The position numbers and the translations under genes are program-made. A DNA stretch of 5,647 nucleotides from Leptolyngbyaceae cyanobacterium M65_K2018_010 (GTDB lineage: Bacteria > Cyanobacteriota > Cyanobacteriia > Phormidesmidales > Phormidesmidaceae): assembly GCA_015295885.1 (NCBI GenBank), contig DVEE01000285.1, positions 1 through 5,647 on the forward strand, written 5' to 3'. The notes beneath the pieces were generated by a model that did no database searches, was not told the DNA's origin, and saw nothing but the letters and a program-made list of their open reading frames with translations. Shown here one piece after another: positions 1 to 5,647 of this stretch; position 1 is the first letter of the stretch, and each line of letters opens with the position of its first letter.

Positions 1-572
<572 letters not shown>

Positions 573-586
573 GGGAGGAGTAGGAG

Positions 587-719
587 AGAGCCAGCCAACT
601 CTTCGGCGTACCTACCAAGCTGACTGGCCCGTTTTATTTTCGGATGCTGTTACCAACATCACCGGAACAGGTCTGGACTCTTCATCGCGCTCCCAGCCAA
701 TATCCCACCGGCTGGCTCT
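587..719. repeat. 10-bp perfect inverted repeat bracketing the TR spacer
   Basis: AGAGCCAGCC at 587-596 and GGCTGGCTCT at 710-719 on the plus strand are exact reverse complements separated by 113 bases. In the minus-strand transcript they could pair and close the spacer into one domain that contains the GNRA hairpin. The arm at 710-715 can alternatively pair with 693-698. Confidence 0.5.
643..660 (-). other. Stem-loop with GNRA-type tetraloop
   Basis: On the minus strand GATGTTG, GTAA, CAGCATC forms seven consecutive base pairs (one is G-U) around a GUAA tetraloop. It lies in the middle of the spacer between the TR and the second FGE gene. It has no T-run directly after it, so it does not look like an intrinsic terminator. 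Confidence 0.5.
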
Positions 720-727
720 GGCCCAGA

Positions 728-853
728 AGAGTGCTCGGGGCACTACTCACAACTCGAAAACCAATATTGTTGTTGGTTTTGCGCGGGTTGTTGTTGTTGT
801 TGCGATAGGCGGAGCGGCAATTCCTCGGATTGTTGTTCCAAGAACCGCCGCGT
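728..853 (-). repeat. DGR template repeat (TR)
   Basis: This is the non-coding template for mutagenic retrohoming. Read on the minus strand in the VR frame it would encode RGGSWNNNPRNCRSAYR, then five Asn, PRKT, three Asn and IGFRVV. Twelve of its codons are AAC or AAT, the adenine loading typical of TRs whose adenines become random bases in the VR. No FGE domain precedes it in frame, so it is a template and not the end of a gene. Its 5' end (853) is set by the end of identity with the VR at 2690. Its 3' end (about 728) is set by the shared block TGCCCCGAG..CTCT, which differs from the VR by two bases, as expected for IMH* versus IMH. It starts 31 bases after the RT stop, so it would be transcribed at the 3' end of the avd-RT message. 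Confidence 0.9.
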
Positions 854-884
854 TCGCTGGCCTGTCCCATTTTGTACCATAGCG

Positions 885-1996
885 CTAAAACTCCATATCT
901 GGTACGCAAAGAGAACCCTGTTTTAGGGGCTTTGGCTCTGGTGGGGGATGGAACACTAACTGGTCAAAAATCTGGCGGCGCAGGGCTTGGGTATCGCCGT
1001 GGAGTAGATGGGCCTCCCAACTGCGGAGTCGTTGCACCAGATCAGTCAAGGAAAGTTCGCCTTTGAAAAAGTTGGCTTGTAGATAGTGGCCACGGTGGCG
1101 GGCTCGACGCAGGTTATCGTTGCGAACGCGAATGCGATCGGGCAACACCCGAAACCCCACAAAGTTTGCCCCAAGGCGGGTTTCAAACAGTTGGCTTTTA
1201 ATTGGGTGCAGGCGCAAGCGTAGGGTTGCTAGGTAGGCTTCGATCGCCTGCCGAGCTTCTGCTAAAAAGCCCCGATCATCGCTGAACAGGGCAAAGTCAT
1301 CCACATAGCGGAGGTAATGACGGGCTTTGAGGTCTTCTTTAACAAAGTGGTCAAATCCGTTGAGGTAGAGATTTGCAAAGAACTGGCTGGTGAGGTTGCC
1401 AATGGGTAGCCCCCGCCGCCGTTGGATAGGCGTGAGCAGCTCATCCCCTAGGAAATAGTCCACATCATTGCCCTGGGGATTGCTGCCATCGATGATGGTA
1501 TCGATCAGCCACAGGGTATCGGGGCATTTGATCTTGCGGCGAAGGGTGGCTTTGAGAATGCCGTGGTCGATGCTGGGAAAGTATTACGCACATCGCACTG
1601 GAGCACGTAGCAGTGGCTACGGGCAAAGTGTACAAAGCGCTTGAGGGCACGGTGGGTGCCGTAGCCGATGCGGTTGGCGTAGGTATCGGCAATTAAGGTG
1701 CGTTCCAGCGGTGGCACAATGACGTTGCACAGGGCATGGTGCACTACCCGATCGCGATAGGGTGCCGCAGAAATCATCCGGGGCTTAGGATCTTGGATTT
1801 TGAAGGTGCGGTAGCCGCCAGGGCGATAGGTCTTCTGGGAAAGTTCGGTTTGCAGGCGCAGAAGTTCTTGATCGAGGTTGTGGTTAAAGGCCAACACATT
1901 GGGCCGAAAGCGCTTGCCCTGCTGGGCCTGGCAGGCGGCCTGGAGCAGGTTTTCAAAGGCGATAATGTCGGGCCAGAGGTTGGCGTAGCGTTTCAT
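885..1996 (-). pseudogene. DGR-type reverse transcriptase, broken by a single-base frameshift
   Basis: RNA-directed DNA polymerase that would copy the TR RNA into mutagenised cDNA. The first part (1996-1505) encodes the N-terminal region, RMISAAPYRDRVVHHAL (motif 1) and VLQCDVR with the catalytic Asp at codon 135. It then runs out of frame for 26 codons to a stop. The second frame continues with the missing PSIDHGIL, GLPIGNLTSQ (RT motif 4), YVDD (1307-1296) and VGFRV, ending at TAG 885. The SQ in motif 4 is the DGR signature; group II intron and retron RTs have SP. With one base restored the protein would be about 370 residues, normal for the family, with no other stop. A gene caller would see two CDSs: 1996-1505 and about 1463-885 from an internal GTG. 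The break could be a real recent mutation, a sequencing error or, least likely, programmed frameshifting. Confidence 0.9.
1581..1588 (-). other. Frameshift site in RT motif A
   Basis: The minus strand reads CGTAATACTTTCCC. Restoring one base between CGT and TAC (for example AAA or AAG) recovers the DGR motif-A consensus D-V-R-K-Y-F-P-S-I-D-H, which continues in the second frame. The lost base maps to the two-A run at 1584-1585, two codons after the catalytic Asp codon (1594-1592). Confidence 0.8.
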
Positions 1997-2009
1997 GGAG
2001 GGGGGAGAT

Positions 2010-2075
2010 CAGGAGGCAGGAGATCAGGCGGCAGGCGGAGAGGTAGAATCACTGCTTCTGTATTCTGTCTCCTTT
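2010..2075. repeat. Short-repeat element in the avd-RT gap
   Basis: The plus strand has CAGGAGGCAGGAGATCAG at 2010-2027, matching 17 of 18 bases of 2483-2500 upstream of avd. An inverted, slightly altered copy (ctgtattctgtctcct) lies at about 2059-2074. The 1997-2119 gap holds no gene. It resembles the short, tandemly repeated heptamer-type sequences common between genes of filamentous cyanobacteria. Confidence 0.5.
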
Positions 2076-2119
2076 TCAGAGTCAGGAGGTGGATGTTGTC
2101 GACCACCTAGCGGCTAACT

Positions 2120-2458
2120 CTAATCTGCCTTTTGTTGCTTAATCCACCCGCCGAGTTCAATGCCAATGCTGTTAATGTGTTGACCCACGTAGGCGTAGCG
2201 TTTGGCAGAGAGCAGCTCAAAGTCGAGCAGTAGGCGGGTTTGATGGCGCAATATTTCAAGTTGCAGGTTGAGGTCGTAGAGTTTGGGCAATTTGTCGCGG
2301 CTGTAGCGGGCTTTGATCAAGCCTTCGAGCAGGTCGTAGAGTTGGGTGACGATACGATCGCCCAGGGTGAATTTATGGTCTCTGGGTAGTCGGTTGAGAA
2401 TGGGCACATACCACTTAATCAGGTCGTGGGTTTTTTGAATGATGGGGAGGTCGTTCAT
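2120..2458 (-). CDS. avd: Avd, four-helix-bundle accessory variability determinant of the DGR
   Basis: This 112-residue protein has the sequence character of the bacterial Avd / four-helix-bundle family: MNDLPIIQKTHDLIKWYVP at the N terminus, then a basic helix around FTLGDRIVTQLYDLLEGLIKA (about 30-50), a KLPKLYDLNLQLEILRHQTRLL helix (57-78) and a C-terminal helix through the KRYAYVGQHINSIG segment (86-99). The length matches the family (about 110-130). In studied DGRs Avd forms a positively charged barrel-shaped pentamer that binds the RT and TR RNA and is needed for cDNA synthesis and retrohoming. It lies 123 bases upstream of the RT gene on the same strand, as in most DGRs, so the two are probably co-transcribed. 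The frame is intact. The ATG is preceded by a C-rich tract and not a Shine-Dalgarno site. The family call is secure; the activity is inferred from context. Confidence 0.93.
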   Translation of the reverse strand: MNDLPIIQKTHDLIKWYVPILNRLPRDHKFTLGDRIVTQLYDLLEGLIKARYSRDKLPKLYDLNLQLEILRHQTRLLLDFELLSAKRYAYVGQHINSIGIELGGWIKQQKAD

Positions 2459-2468
2459 AAAGGGGGGG

Positions 2469-2525
2469 AGGAGATCAGAATACAGGAGTCAGGAGATCAG
2501 AATACAGGAGTTAGGAGATCAGAAT
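2469..2525. repeat. 22-bp tandem repeat, about 2.6 copies
   Basis: Plus-strand units start at 2469, 2491 and 2513 (partial). Each begins aggagatcagaat and continues acaggagt in the first two. The first two units differ only at their last base. An imperfect inverted partner, tctcctgaactccctgaact, lies at about 2549-2568, so the stretch can fold back on itself. The repeats sit just upstream of the avd start and resemble short tandemly repeated repetitive sequences of cyanobacteria. There are no unique spacers, so this is not a CRISPR array. Confidence 0.7.
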
Positions 2526-2573
2526 GACAAAGGTGATGTACTCTTCTGTCTCCTGAACTCCCTGAACTCCTTC

Positions 2574-2597
2574 AAAAAAATCGAGGCGCTACGCGCC
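2574..2597 (-). terminator. Hairpin plus T-run after the target gene
   Basis: On the minus strand GGCGC-GTA-GCGCC (2597-2585) forms a 5-bp GC stem. TCGA and seven T residues (2580-2574) follow. It starts 33 bases after the stop of the 920-residue gene, which fits a rho-independent terminator of modest strength. A second possibility is the hairpin that some DGRs need downstream of the VR for target recognition, although it is further from the VR than in the Bordetella phage system. Confidence 0.5.
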
Positions 2598-2600
2598 AAA

Positions 2601-2629
2601 GAGGGGAAGAGGGGAAAAGAGAGAAAGGG
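2601..2629. other. Polypurine/polypyrimidine tract between VR and hairpin
   Basis: The plus strand is purine-only from 2601 to 2629, so the target mRNA has a pyrimidine-only 3' trailer right after the stop codon. It has no counterpart beside the TR. Its role is unknown. Confidence 0.5.
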
Positions 2630-5392
2630 TTACAGAGGCCTCGGGGCAGAGCGGCAATACCCCGGATTGTTGTTCCAAGAACCGCCGCGTATTATCCTCC
2701 TTGCGCCTTCGTCCTCGCTCAGCCAGGCGCTACCATCGGTAGGAGCACCTTTGTAATCGCTGTGCCAGTGGTCCTGGCACCACTCATAAACATTGCCGTG
2801 CATATCACTGAGGCCAAAGGCATTGGCCCCTTCAAAGTGGTCTACGGGGGTGGTTTCGCCTCGGCTGTCTCCGGCTGGGCCGTTGCGGTAGGCGCTGCCG
2901 TTGTAGTTGGCCACTTCGGTGGTTATCATGTCGCCAAAGTGGAAGGGGGTGGTAGTATCGGCGCGGCAGGCGTACTCCCATTCCGCTTCGGTGGGTAGGC
3001 GATAGGCTCGGCCCGTATGGGCGGAGAGGCGAGCACAAAACTCTGTGGCGTCGTACCAATTGACTCCCTCTACCGGGCGATCTTGCCCTTTGAAGCGCGA
3101 TGGGTCAGGGTTTAGCTCTCGCTCGACCTGGGGTAGTTGGGCCACCGCTTGCCACTGCCACTGGGTCACCGGGTAGCGCCCCATAAAAAACGGGGCCACG
3201 GTAACCTCGTGCTGGGGCGATTCATCCTCATAGCGTTCTGGCTCATCCTCAGGAGAGCCCATGGCAAAGGTGCCACCGGGGATGGCGACCATTTCTAGGG
3301 GGATGTCGCCCGGCAGGGTTTCGACCCAGCGGTAGGCTCGCTGCTGCTGGCGGTGAATTTCCCATTCGGTGGTTTGTTGGGTTTGCTTGCGGGTGCGTTG
3401 CTGTTGGGCAGGCCGCTGCCGCAGGGTGACTACGGTGAACTCAAAGGGCTCTAGATCTGGGGCGGGTGAGACTTCTTCCTCTGGGGCTTCGTCAACCTCT
3501 TCTTCGAAGTGGGCTTCGGTGAACTCAAAGGGCTCTAGGGGCGGGAAGGCAATGAATTCGGCGACTTCATACTCAATGTCTTGGAGAGGGAAGTCGTTGG
3601 GGTCAAAGTCTCCTGGCTCTGGGGAGGGAGGAGGTTGACTGCCTCGGCGCAGGGTTTGGGCAAATTCGGCATATTCAGGCCCAAGCTGATCCAGTATGTC
3701 AGCGGTGATACTGGCAAAGGATTTGGCCTGTTGCAGCCCTTCGGGCACGGGCAGGGTGGGATCGGTGAGAAAGGCGCGAAAATCTACGGTAGAGACTTTA
3801 TTCCAGCGCTGCTCAACGGCAGCAGAGACACTGTTAATAACCTCGATAGTGTCTACGGGGGGCAAAAACTCTAACAGGAGTGCCCGCACCCTGGGAGCAA
3901 AGTCGTACTGCACGAGATCGGGAGCGGCAATGGAGGGTTGGTCTGCTTCTCCCGCCTCCGCCACCGGCATTAATGCCGTGGACGATTGCCCTGGCAGCCG
4001 CTGCAACAGACCACTTAAAAATACCTCTGCTACCGGCAGCGGGGACGCTATATCGGGCAGCATGGAGTCACGAATGAGGCGCACCACAGGCAGGGTGATG
4101 ACTGGGGCTGCGGCCAGCAACATGATGAGTCGCTGGGCGGCGGGAGAGGCTAGTTCTAAAAAGCGTTCTACCCGTTCACGGGCAAGGTCTTCCAGGGCTT
4201 GTTGCTGGGCGGCTTGCTCGGCGGCGGGGTCTTCGGTGTTGGATGGGGTGCGCTGGTTGGCTAGCTCTTGGTAGGTGCTGGTGCGGGGGATGGGGCCGCC
4301 CTGTTGGGGCAGCAAAAAACCTGGGACAACCTTGCGGCGATCGCCCGCTACCATCCGACTCCATTGGGCCAGGTCGGCTACGTCACTCGTAACCACAGGT
4401 AGCGGCAGCCGCTGGGGAATAGTCAAGGCGTCGGGGTCATCGTATTCCTGAAGATGGGTGATCAGTTGTGGGTTGGCGGCTCCATAGCGATCGCTGCGAA
4501 AGGCGGCGGCGGTACCCTGCCCCAGCGCCGTGCGTCGCCACATCCAGGGGGGCAGCATTTGCCAAACAGTAGTGGGCATAATGCTCCCCCAGGCGTTAAG
4601 GATGGGTAAGAGTGTGCCCTGCCACCAGTAGGGGGCGGCACAGTCGCTCAGCACAATCACCAAACGCCGACCTTGCTGGTCGATCAGTTCCCTAGGGCGA
4701 TGGCCGGGTCGGCGGGGGGTTGAAATGAGCGACACAGCCTCTTCGGGCTTGGGAGCATCGGGGGTGACCACCAGGTCATAGACCTGCACATTCCAAAACA
4801 GCCCATAGCGCTTCAAAATGCGCACAATGTCGTCGATGAGACGCTGCCAGATGTGCATGGACGAGCTGCGATCGACCACCAGCACCACATCGAAGTAGGG
4901 ACGCTGCTCGGGCGCTAGGACGGGCACCCAGAGCTGGGTACGGGCAATTTTATCGGCGGTAGCCACCTCGTCAATTCGGCTGCCGCCACCGATGGCAAAC
5001 TTTTTCAGCAGCGGTCGCAACGCCCGGATAATATCGAGGGGGTTTGTCAGCATGGGTGGGTCAGCTACCCATACGGGTAAGGTCTGGGATGGTAAAACAC
5101 CGGCCTGGGGCGAAGGCAAATTGAGATTGGCCCGAGGTTCTGGCGGTGGCATCGTCAGGTCTGGGGCTTCTATGGGCGGCGGTGGGGTAGCTCCCGCTTC
5201 AATGACTGGTAGCGGCGGTGGGTTTGCAGGCACAGCAGCATCGTCAGAAACAGTGGCTACCGCTTCAATTTTCATGGATAGCCAGAGGGTTTCGGCAATT
5301 TCTAGGCCGGTGTAGTCTTGCTCAGTGGCCAACAGGGCTACCAGCCGATTTACCGCATCAGGGGCCGCCCTGGCTTGCTCGGGATTGCTCAT
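2630..5392 (-). CDS. DGR target protein: SAV_2336/vWA-like region fused to an FGE-like (C-type lectin fold) domain
   Basis: This is a 920-residue fusion with no signal peptide or clear membrane segment, so it is probably cytoplasmic. Residues 1-45 are a small helical region and 50-110 a Pro-rich linker. Residues 115-365 resemble the SAV_2336 N-terminal family, with a vWA-like core including VVLVVDRSSSM (169-179; DxSxS metal-site pattern) and VIVLSDCAAP (245-254). A helical region spans about 385-580. An acidic linker has two LEPFEFT copies (619-625, 647-653). Residues 697-920 form the FGE-sulfatase domain: IPGGTFAMGSPEDEP, LPTEAEWEYACR (799-810), GNVYEWC (866-872) and RGGSWNNNPGYCRSA (902-916). 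The first of the two active-site Cys of true FGEs is Asn here, so this is a binding scaffold and not an enzyme. The C terminus is the VR, shortened by 23 codons relative to the TR and lacking the family's closing GFR strand. A GGTGAGG site 7 bases before the ATG supports this start. It probably forms an operon with the small upstream gene. Confidence 0.92.
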   Translation of the reverse strand: MSNPEQARAAPDAVNRLVALLATEQDYTGLEIAETLWLSMKIEAVATVSDDAAVPANPPPLPVIEAGATPPPPIEAPDLTMPPPEPRANLNLPSPQAGVLPSQTLPVWVADPPMLTNPLDIIRALRPLLKKFAIGGGSRIDEVATADKIARTQLWVPVLAPEQRPYFDVVLVVDRSSSMHIWQRLIDDIVRILKRYGLFWNVQVYDLVVTPDAPKPEEAVSLISTPRRPGHRPRELIDQQGRRLVIVLSDCAAPYWWQGTLLPILNAWGSIMPTTVWQMLPPWMWRRTALGQGTAAAFRSDRYGAANPQLITHLQEYDDPDALTIPQRLPLPVVTSDVADLAQWSRMVAGDRRKVVPGFLLPQQGGPIPRTSTYQELANQRTPSNTEDPAAEQAAQQQALEDLARERVERFLELASPAAQRLIMLLAAAPVITLPVVRLIRDSMLPDIASPLPVAEVFLSGLLQRLPGQSSTALMPVAEAGEADQPSIAAPDLVQYDFAPRVRALLLEFLPPVDTIEVINSVSAAVEQRWNKVSTVDFRAFLTDPTLPVPEGLQQAKSFASITADILDQLGPEYAEFAQTLRRGSQPPPSPEPGDFDPNDFPLQDIEYEVAEFIAFPPLEPFEFTEAHFEEEVDEAPEEEVSPAPDLEPFEFTVVTLRQRPAQQQRTRKQTQQTTEWEIHRQQQRAYRWVETLPGDIPLEMVAIPGGTFAMGSPEDEPERYEDESPQHEVTVAPFFMGRYPVTQWQWQAVAQLPQVERELNPDPSRFKGQDRPVEGVNWYDATEFCARLSAHTGRAYRLPTEAEWEYACRADTTTPFHFGDMITTEVANYNGSAYRNGPAGDSRGETTPVDHFEGANAFGLSDMHGNVYEWCQDHWHSDYKGAPTDGSAWLSEDEGARRIIRGGSWNNNPGYCRSAPRPL
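2634..2690 (-). repeat. DGR variable repeat (VR), internally deleted
   Basis: This is the 3' end of the target gene. Bases 2690-2649 align with TR 853-812 with 40 of 42 identical. The two differences (AGG to GGG, AAT to TAT in minus-strand codons) both fall at template adenines. Bases 2648-2634 align with TR 742-728 with 13 of 15 identical, the last part acting as the initiation-of-mutagenic-homology block. The intervening TR bases 811-743 (69 nt, 23 codons) have no counterpart. The VR is therefore 57 bp against 126 bp for the TR. Confidence 0.85.
3433..3538 (-). repeat. 22-bp direct repeat encoding the LEPFEFT linker motif twice
   Basis: The same 22 bases occur at 3433-3454 and 3517-3538, 84 bases (28 codons) apart and in the same frame. 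They encode LEPFEFTV and LEPFEFTE in the acidic linker before the FGE-like domain. A PFEF-type motif before the FGE domain is recurrent in cyanobacterial proteins of this kind; the duplication looks like slippage or unequal crossing-over. Confidence 0.7.
4337..4344. repeat. HIP1 octamer
   Basis: GCGATCGC, the highly iterated palindrome of cyanobacterial genomes, inside the target gene. It supports a cyanobacterial host. Confidence 0.8.
4487..4494. repeat. HIP1 octamer
   Basis: A second GCGATCGC, also inside the target gene, 150 bases from the first. Confidence 0.8.
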
Positions 5393-5399
5393 GGGGTAG

Positions 5400-5406
5400 C
5401 CTCACC
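5400..5406 (-). promoter_or_regulatory. Shine-Dalgarno site of the target gene
   Basis: GGTGAGG lies 7 bases upstream of the ATG at 5392 and overlaps the last base of the preceding gene's TAG stop. It fixes the start and suggests translational coupling in one operon. The starts of avd, RT and the second FGE gene have no such site. Confidence 0.6.
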
Positions 5407-5645
5407 TAGTCTGCATCGGCCTCGCTGAGGCGCTTAAAGAGTAGCTCTTGCAGGCGCTTCATTTCGGCTTCGTTGGGGGCTTCCTCACGGGTCATCAGAT
5501 GAATGGCGTTGAGTAGTTGGTCGGTGGCGCGATCGGCCTTTTGGCCTCGGTCGAGAAATTCACGAATCAAGGTTTGGAGTTTGGTTTCGGCGGTAGACCA
5601 ATCAGTAGAGTTGGCATTGGCAAAGTGCGATCGCACGATGGGCAT
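5406..5645 (-). CDS. Small helical protein of unknown function, upstream partner of the target gene
   Basis: A 79-residue open frame starts at the ATG at 5645 and ends with TAG, 13 bases before the target gene. The composition is charged and almost entirely predicted helical: WSTAETKLQTLIREFLDRG (about 16-34), then a second helix rich in Leu, Glu and Lys (about 50-79, including EMKRLQELLFKRLSEADAD). No signal peptide, metal motif or catalytic motif is visible, and I do not recognise the family. The start overlaps a TGA in another frame (TGATG), which suggests coupling to a gene beyond the window. Related loci often carry a MoxR-type AAA+ ATPase near vWA and FGE proteins, so that is the likely upstream gene, but this is inference. 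The sequence ends two bases upstream, so an in-frame extension cannot be excluded. Codon use and the HIP1 site inside it suit a native gene. Confidence 0.7.
   Translation of the reverse strand: MPIVRSHFANANSTDWSTAETKLQTLIREFLDRGQKADRATDQLLNAIHLMTREEAPNEAEMKRLQELLFKRLSEADAD
5627..5634. repeat. HIP1 octamer
   Basis: A third GCGATCGC, near the 5' end of the small upstream gene. All three lie in the target operon. None is found in the avd-RT-TR part, which could mean that this part arrived separately, although the sample is small. Confidence 0.8.
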
Positions 5646-5647
5646 CA

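Larger units (their letters stand above)
573..727 (-). ncRNA. Candidate structured DGR spacer RNA downstream of the TR
   Basis: This noncoding stretch lies between the 3' end of the TR and the second FGE gene. Read on the minus strand it contains a hairpin at 660-643 with a 7-bp stem (one G-U pair) closed by a GTAA loop, which fits the GNRA class. A perfect 10-bp inverted repeat, AGAGCCAGCC (719-710) with GGCTGGCTCT (596-587), could enclose most of the segment. A competing 6-bp stem (715-710 with 698-693) shares the same 5' arm. In the Bordetella phage DGR, a structured spacer 3' of the TR of similar size is needed for cDNA priming. Assigning that role here is inference from position and fold. 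No coding frame is credible in this stretch. Confidence 0.4.
728..5392 (-). mobile_element. Diversity-generating retroelement cassette (target-avd-RT-TR)
   Basis: All four DGR parts lie on one strand: target gene with 3' VR, avd, RT with LPIGNLTSQ and YVDD, and an adenine-rich TR. The order is target, avd, RT, TR; in the Bordetella prototype the TR lies between avd and RT. There are no transposase, integrase or terminal repeats, so the cassette is a sequence-diversifying element and not self-mobile. The collapsed VR and frameshifted RT suggest that this copy is decaying, or that only the second target is still in use. Confidence 0.9.

Noticed and set aside
682..909. Asn-rich 75-residue minus-strand reading frame
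   Set aside because: It is the TR read through as protein. It has no domain upstream of RGGSW, overlaps the end of the RT gene in another frame, and its Asn runs come from adenine-rich template codons.
885..1996. Group II intron or retron reverse transcriptase
   Set aside because: Motif 4 has SQ (LPIGNLTSQ) and not SP. There is no maturase/thumb extension or intron domain structure, and Avd, TR and VR flank it.
1997..2119. Intrinsic terminator between avd and RT
   Set aside because: A weak 5-bp stem (GGTGG/CCACC, about 2088-2107) has a long loop and no T-run after it, so co-transcription of avd and RT remains likely.
2469..2525. CRISPR-like repeats
   Set aside because: The 22-bp units are directly tandem with no unique spacers, and no cas genes are present.
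2499..2531. Sigma70-type promoter for avd (TTGTCA with TATTCT on the minus strand)
   Set aside because: Spacing is 21 bases and the -10 matches only four of six positions within a repeat, so it is not convincing.
3696..4274. 192-residue plus-strand reading frame
   Set aside because: Antisense shadow of the 920-residue target gene. Low-complexity Ser/Arg/Ala composition is typical of a complementary frame in GC-rich DNA.

Overview
The window is an accessory locus from a cyanobacterium, read almost entirely on the minus strand. Three HIP1 octamers (GCGATCGC), GC-rich coding sequence and short heptamer-like intergenic repeats around avd and the reverse transcriptase (RT) gene all point to Cyanobacteria, probably a filamentous type. 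The genus is not determinable from this sequence alone. The locus is a diversity-generating retroelement (DGR) joined to a signalling/conflict-type operon.

Layout in minus-strand order, from high to low coordinates. (1) A small helical protein (5645-5406) whose start overlaps a TGA, so it probably follows another gene beyond the window. (2) A 920-residue DGR target protein (5392-2630): N-terminal SAV_2336-like region with a von Willebrand A (vWA)-type DRSSS motif, helical middle, acidic/proline linker with a duplicated LEPFEFT motif, and a C-terminal formylglycine-generating-enzyme (FGE)-like, C-type-lectin-fold domain ending in the variable repeat (VR). (3) A hairpin plus T-run, and 22-bp tandem repeats. 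(4) Avd, the four-helix-bundle accessory protein (2458-2120). (5) A DGR-type RT (1996-885) broken by a one-base frameshift right after the catalytic Asp of motif A. (6) The template repeat (TR, 853-728), very rich in AAC/AAT triplets, starting 31 bases after the RT stop. (7) A 155-base noncoding spacer with a GNRA-loop hairpin and a long-range stem. (8) The start of a second FGE-domain gene (572 to the window edge), a close paralogue of the target's C-terminal domain and probably a second DGR target.

In a working DGR, the TR RNA is copied by RT with Avd. Template adenines are randomised and the cDNA replaces the VR, diversifying the ligand-binding face of the lectin-like domain. Here two things suggest decay or recent inactivation. 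The VR of the large target aligns to the TR only after a 69-nt in-frame deletion, which removes most variable positions and the conserved GFR strand. The RT gene also carries the single-base frameshift. The two substitutions in the main aligned VR block both fall at template adenines, so the system was active in the past. Whether the second target keeps a full VR lies outside the window.
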